From JBNAGF01 sp049801055 (lineage in GTDB: Bacteria > Pseudomonadota > Alphaproteobacteria > Rhodobacterales > Rhodobacteraceae), in NCBI RefSeq assembly GCF_049801055.1, contig NZ_JBNAGF010000011.1, forward strand, positions 1 through 64,000: a stretch of DNA of 64,000 bases, read 5' to 3'. Positions 60,535 to 64,000 of the stretch are shown in pieces; position 1 is the stretch's first letter; every line of letters starts with the position of its first letter. The position numbers and the translations under genes were made by a program. The notes under the pieces are model-generated. The model had not been told where the DNA came from and did not search any database. It was given only the letters and a program-made list of their open reading frames with translations.

Positions 60535-61995
60535 ATGATTTCGCGCAACACACCGATGGATCCCTATGATCTGGTCGTCTTCGGCGCGACCGGGGATCTG
60601 GCACAGCGAAAAATCTTTCCTGCGCTGTTCAGGAGATTCTGTGCCGGTCAGATACCTGACGAAGCTCGCCTTATCGGTGCTGCGCGCAGCAACATAGGGA
60701 ATGTGGCCTTTCGCGAACGCCTGTCGGACGCGTTGAAAGAACACGCGCCGCGGCGGGCAGCCGATCCGTCCTCTCTGACAGCGTTTCTAGCGCGGGTGAA
60801 ATATGTGTCGGTGGATGCCTCCGGCAACAAAGGGTGGGAAGCCCTCTCCGGACTGCTGACCGAGCCCCGTGTCCGGGCGTTCTATTTCTCGGTCGGACCA
60901 AGACTGTTTGGAGATCTTGCGCGGCGCATTCACGAATATGGCCTTGCCTCGCCATTGACGCGGATCGTGGTCGAGAAACCGTTTGGCAACGACCTGCAGA
61001 GTGCAGAGCAGCTGAATGCAACGTTGGCGGCCTATTTCAAGGAGCGTCAGATTTATCGGATCGATCATTATCTGGGCAAGGAGACCGTGCAGAACCTGAT
61101 GGCGGTTCGCTTTGGTAACATGCTGTTCGAGCCGTTGTGGAACAGCCAGTATGTCGATCATATCCAGATCACCGTGGCCGAAACGGTCGGGGTTGGTGGG
61201 CGAGGAGCCTATTATGATCGCGCAGGCGCCATGCGCGACATGATGCAGAACCATCTGATGCAGCTTTTGTGCCTGATCGCGATGGAACCGCCGGCCAAGT
61301 TCGATCCCGACGCGGTGCGGGACGAAAAGCTCAAGGTGATCCGTGCGCTGGATCCGGTTGCCCCTCATCATATCGTGCGGGGGCAGTATTTTGCTGCCGC
61401 AGGCGATCCGGAGCCAGATTACCGCACAGCAGTTGACCAGCCCCGGTCGTCGACCGAGAGCTATATTGCCCTCAAGGCCCATATCAGCAACTGGCGATGG
61501 GCGGGAACGCCGTTCTACCTGCGTACCGGAAAACGGCTTGTGGCGCGATCTTCGGTGATCAATGTGATGTTCAAGGATGCGCCGCATTCGATATTTGGAG
61601 AAGAGGCCGGACGCCACGCCAACCTCTTGTCGATCCGCCTGCAGCCAAACGAAGGCATTACCCTTCACGTCACCATCAAAGAGCCCGGACCCGGGGGCAT
61701 GCGGTTGGTTGACGTGCCTCTTGACATGAGCTTTGCCGAGGCGCTCGGCCCCGAGGGGGGCGATCCGCCAGATGCCTATGAACGCTTGATCATGGATGTC
61801 ATCCGTGGCAACCAGACCCTGTTCATGCGGGGCGACGAGGTTGAGGCCGCGTGGGCGTGGACCGATCCCATCATCGCCGGCTGGGAGTCGCGCGGTGATG
61901 TTCCCAAGCCCTATGACAGCGGCAGCACCGGCCCCGGCGACGCGGATCTGCTGATGAGACGAGACGACCGCCGGTGGCAAGGGATAAACCCATGA
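60535..61995 (+). CDS. zwf: Glucose-6-phosphate 1-dehydrogenase
   Basis: A 486-residue enzyme that oxidises glucose 6-phosphate to 6-phosphogluconolactone with NADP or NAD. FGATGDLAQRK is the dinucleotide loop, EKPFGNDL and RIDHYLGKETVQN the active site with the substrate lysine and histidine. The ATG at 60535 is preceded by GAACGAAGG; an earlier ATG at 60490 is less likely. It is the first gene of zwf-pgl-pgi and overlaps pgl by ATGA. Confidence 0.96.
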   Translation: MISRNTPMDPYDLVVFGATGDLAQRKIFPALFRRFCAGQIPDEARLIGAARSNIGNVAFRERLSDALKEHAPRRAADPSSLTAFLARVKYVSVDASGNKGWEALSGLLTEPRVRAFYFSVGPRLFGDLARRIHEYGLASPLTRIVVEKPFGNDLQSAEQLNATLAAYFKERQIYRIDHYLGKETVQNLMAVRFGNMLFEPLWNSQYVDHIQITVAETVGVGGRGAYYDRAGAMRDMMQNHLMQLLCLIAMEPPAKFDPDAVRDEKLKVIRALDPVAPHHIVRGQYFAAAGDPEPDYRTAVDQPRSSTESYIALKAHISNWRWAGTPFYLRTGKRLVARSSVINVMFKDAPHSIFGEEAGRHANLLSIRLQPNEGITLHVTIKEPGPGGMRLVDVPLDMSFAEALGPEGGDPPDAYERLIMDVIRGNQTLFMRGDEVEAAWAWTDPIIAGWESRGDVPKPYDSGSTGPGDADLLMRRDDRRWQGINP

Positions 61996-62663
61996 AGATC
62001 ATTGACTATCCCGATCGTGAAATGCTGGCGATCGACGTGGCCAACCAGCTTGCGGGCGATCTCGAGAAAGCGCTGTTTAACCATGAAACCGTATCCCTGG
62101 CGGTGCCCGGTGGTACCACGCCGGGATTGATTTTCGATAGTCTCTGCGCGGCGGATCTGGATTGGGACAGGGTTTATGTTCTTCCCACTGACGAACGCTG
62201 TGTTCCACAGGACCATGAAAGGTCCAACGCCCGGCTGATCAATGAGCGATTGATGGTGCATCGCGCGGCAGCGGCCACCTTCCTGCCGCTCTACCTGCCT
62301 TCGGACGCACCCGAGGATTGTCTTGCAGAAGTCGAGGCAATGCTGTCTCCAAGACTACCTCTTTCCGTCTTACTTCTTGGTATGGGCGAGGATTTGCATA
62401 CGGCTTCCTTGTTTCCTGGTGCGCCGGGTCTCGAGGCCGCATTGTCGAACGATGCCCCGATCCTGTCAGTCCAACAGCCGGAAACACAGCCCGAACCCCG
62501 GATTACGCTGAACGCGCGGGTTCTGGATGGCGCGCTTGACAAGCATCTGGTGCTTTACGGGTTGGCAAAACGGGATGCATTGGACCGTGCCATGAGCCTG
62601 CCGCCCGAAGAGGCTCCGATTGCTGCGGTTCTGTCCGAAATCACTGTCCACTGGGCCGAATGA
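61992..62663 (+). CDS. pgl: 6-phosphogluconolactonase
   Basis: A 223-residue hydrolase (DevB/SOL type) that opens 6-phosphogluconolactone made by Zwf. AVPGGTTPG near the start and LGMGEDLHTASLFPG carry the family signature; the usual DGH reads DLH, a small change beside the catalytic histidine. VYVLPTDERCVPQDHERSN is also typical. Its start overlaps the zwf stop, and pgi follows after 21 bases. Confidence 0.94.
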   Translation: MKIIDYPDREMLAIDVANQLAGDLEKALFNHETVSLAVPGGTTPGLIFDSLCAADLDWDRVYVLPTDERCVPQDHERSNARLINERLMVHRAAAATFLPLYLPSDAPEDCLAEVEAMLSPRLPLSVLLLGMGEDLHTASLFPGAPGLEAALSNDAPILSVQQPETQPEPRITLNARVLDGALDKHLVLYGLAKRDALDRAMSLPPEEAPIAAVLSEITVHWAE

Positions 62664-62684
62664 AATCACCGGAAGTTCCTTGTT

Positions 62685-64000
62685 TTGAGTTTGTTTGAAG
62701 ACCTGAAATCCCTGAAGGCCGGGCGCGCAGACCGCCGGATCACGGATCTGTTTGACCAAGATGCCTTGCGCGCGGATCGTTTCATGGCCGAGGCCGATGA
62801 CATGCGGCTGGACTATTCCAAAACACTGATCGACGCCGAGGTGAGGAAAGCGCTTGTCGATTTGTGCGATACGGCTGCGCTGGCAGATCGTCGCGAGGAT
62901 ATGTTCGCAGGGCAAAGGATCAATGTCACTGAAGGGCGTGCGGTTCTTCACACTGCGCTGCGCAATCTTGATGGCGGGACAGTCAGGGTGGATGGGGTCG
63001 ATGTCATGCCCGGGGTGCAGGAAACGCGTGGCAGAATGCGCGGCTTTGCACAGGCGGTCCGGTCCGGCCAGATTTGTGGGGCAGGGGGATCCATCACCGA
63101 CGTCGTCAATATTGGTATCGGCGGATCCGATCTCGGACCGGCCATGACGACCCGGGCCCTCTCACCCTATCACGACGGTCCACGCTGCCATTTTGTGTCA
63201 AATGTGGATGGGGCGCAGATCGCCGATACTTTGCGTGGCTTGAATCCGGCGCGAACTCTGGTGATCGTGGCTTCGAAGTCGTTCACCACTGTCGAAACCA
63301 TGACCAATGCCAGCACCGCGCGGCGTTGGATGGCTGAGGGCGGGGGCGATCCGTCCGGTCAGTTTGCAGCCGTATCGACGGCCTTGGACAAGACCATCGA
63401 ATTCGGAATACCCGAAGATCAGGTTTTTGGGTTCGCCAATTGGGTCGGCGGGCGGTATTCGGTTTGGGGACCGGTCGGGCTGCCCCTGATGATTGCGATC
63501 GGCCCGCAAAATTTCGACGATTTCCTGCGAGGCGGGCAGGCGATGGATCGTCATTTCCGAACAGCCGACTGGACTGACAACCTGCCTGTTATGCTGGCGT
63601 TGGTTGGCATCTGGCATCGGCAGGTCTGCGGTTTTGCGACTCGTGCCGTGCTGCCTTATGAACAACGGCTGGAACACTTGCCCGCGTATCTCCAGCAGCT
63701 CGAGATGGAGTCGAATGGGAAATCAGTAGCGACGGGTGGCATGCCTCTGGGCCAGCCCTCCGGTCCCGTTGTCTGGGGCGCGCCGGGGACCAATGGCCAG
63801 CATGCCTTTTATCAATTGCTCCATCAGGGAAGCGACGTGATCCCCTGTGAGTTCATGCTTGCAGCGCAAGGTCATGAGCCGGAACTGGGCAACCATCACG
63901 ATCTGCTGGCAGCCAATTGCCTTGCCCAATCCGAAGCCTTGATGCGTGGACGGACCTTGGAAGAGTCGCGAAACCAACTGGAAGACAAGGGCATCGATGT
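62685..64000 (+). CDS. pgi: Glucose-6-phosphate isomerase, cut by the window end
   Basis: Partial: 438 codons are present with no stop, about 80% of a usual enzyme. It interconverts glucose 6-phosphate and fructose 6-phosphate. The start is TTG at 62685 (SLFEDLKSLKAG follows), nine bases after GGAAG. Family signatures are VASKSFTTVETMTNA, FANWVGGRYSVWGPVGLP and ESNGKSV, with catalytic glutamate and histidine in GGRYSVWG and GTNGQHAFYQLLHQG. It is the third gene of the zwf-pgl-pgi operon. Confidence 0.95.
   Translation, partial: MSLFEDLKSLKAGRADRRITDLFDQDALRADRFMAEADDMRLDYSKTLIDAEVRKALVDLCDTAALADRREDMFAGQRINVTEGRAVLHTALRNLDGGTVRVDGVDVMPGVQETRGRMRGFAQAVRSGQICGAGGSITDVVNIGIGGSDLGPAMTTRALSPYHDGPRCHFVSNVDGAQIADTLRGLNPARTLVIVASKSFTTVETMTNASTARRWMAEGGGDPSGQFAAVSTALDKTIEFGIPEDQVFGFANWVGGRYSVWGPVGLPLMIAIGPQNFDDFLRGGQAMDRHFRTADWTDNLPVMLALVGIWHRQVCGFATRAVLPYEQRLEHLPAYLQQLEMESNGKSVATGGMPLGQPSGPVVWGAPGTNGQHAFYQLLHQGSDVIPCEFMLAAQGHEPELGNHHDLLAANCLAQSEALMRGRTLEESRNQLEDKGID

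Overview
The window looks like the chromosome of an alphaproteobacterium of the order Rhodobacterales (roseobacter-type, high GC). This is inferred from gene content and order: a dusB(nifR3)-ntrB-ntrC-ntrY-ntrX run, an NtrC that lacks the GAFTGA loop, trkA-trkH-hfq-hflX downstream, a fused IspDF, an Asp-type (Mg-dependent) HemB and an IalB-family protein. Most of it is housekeeping sequence with short intergenic gaps and many 1-4 bp overlaps between co-oriented genes.

Layout. 1-1049: an intact IS5-type insertion sequence at the very edge of the window. 1472-6625: cell-envelope genes, namely a secreted DUF882/M15-like protein divergent from an L,D-transpeptidase, then an lpxD-acp-KAS mini-operon that probably supplies an acyl chain to lipid A. 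6678-10051: IalB-family protein, HerA-like ATPase and an anchored SNase-like protein; the 615-base gap at 7272-7886 carries two orphan terminators that may end small RNAs. 10198-13712: amtB, then the overlapping ispDF-pgpA-cinA operon. 13861-21190: dusB-ntrBC-ntrYX. 21245-26459: a lipoprotein, trkA-trkH (K+ uptake), hfq-hflX. 26518-31642: penicillin-acylase-type Ntn hydrolase, SYLF lipoprotein, hemB and an unrecognised membrane protein. 31649-41749: mfd, a TPR protein with conserved histidines, a Bcr/CflA-type efflux pump, a two-TM K+ channel, a FrnE-like DsbA, an acyl-CoA ligase divergent from an XRE-cupin regulator, and a small hypothetical gene. 41986-48898: orphan peptide-binding protein, a candidate sRNA, 3-hydroxybutyrate dehydrogenase, a DUF502 membrane protein, psuK-psuG and a HupE/UreJ-like protein. 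48962-58059: lipoprotein, ThiE-like protein, trmJ, ctaA, M32 carboxypeptidase, FemAB/BioF2-like acetyltransferase, gyrA. 58251-64000: usg, a secreted protein with five 11-residue repeats before a SYLF-like domain, a radical SAM enzyme, and the zwf-pgl-pgi sugar-phosphate operon, cut by the window end.

Functional threads: nitrogen control (ntrBC, ntrYX, amtB), envelope building (L,D-transpeptidase, lpxD cluster, IspDF, PgpA), post-transcriptional control (Hfq plus three orphan sRNA-like loci), K+ homeostasis (TrkAH and a channel) and Entner-Doudoroff/pentose-phosphate entry (zwf, pgl, pgi). I see no prophage, CRISPR array, defence island, secretion system or biosynthetic cluster, and no rRNA or tRNA. 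The least ordinary items are the synuclein-like 11-mer/SYLF protein, the three candidate small RNAs, the His-rich TPR protein, the substituted nuclease-like protein and the ThiE-like protein with a changed substrate motif.
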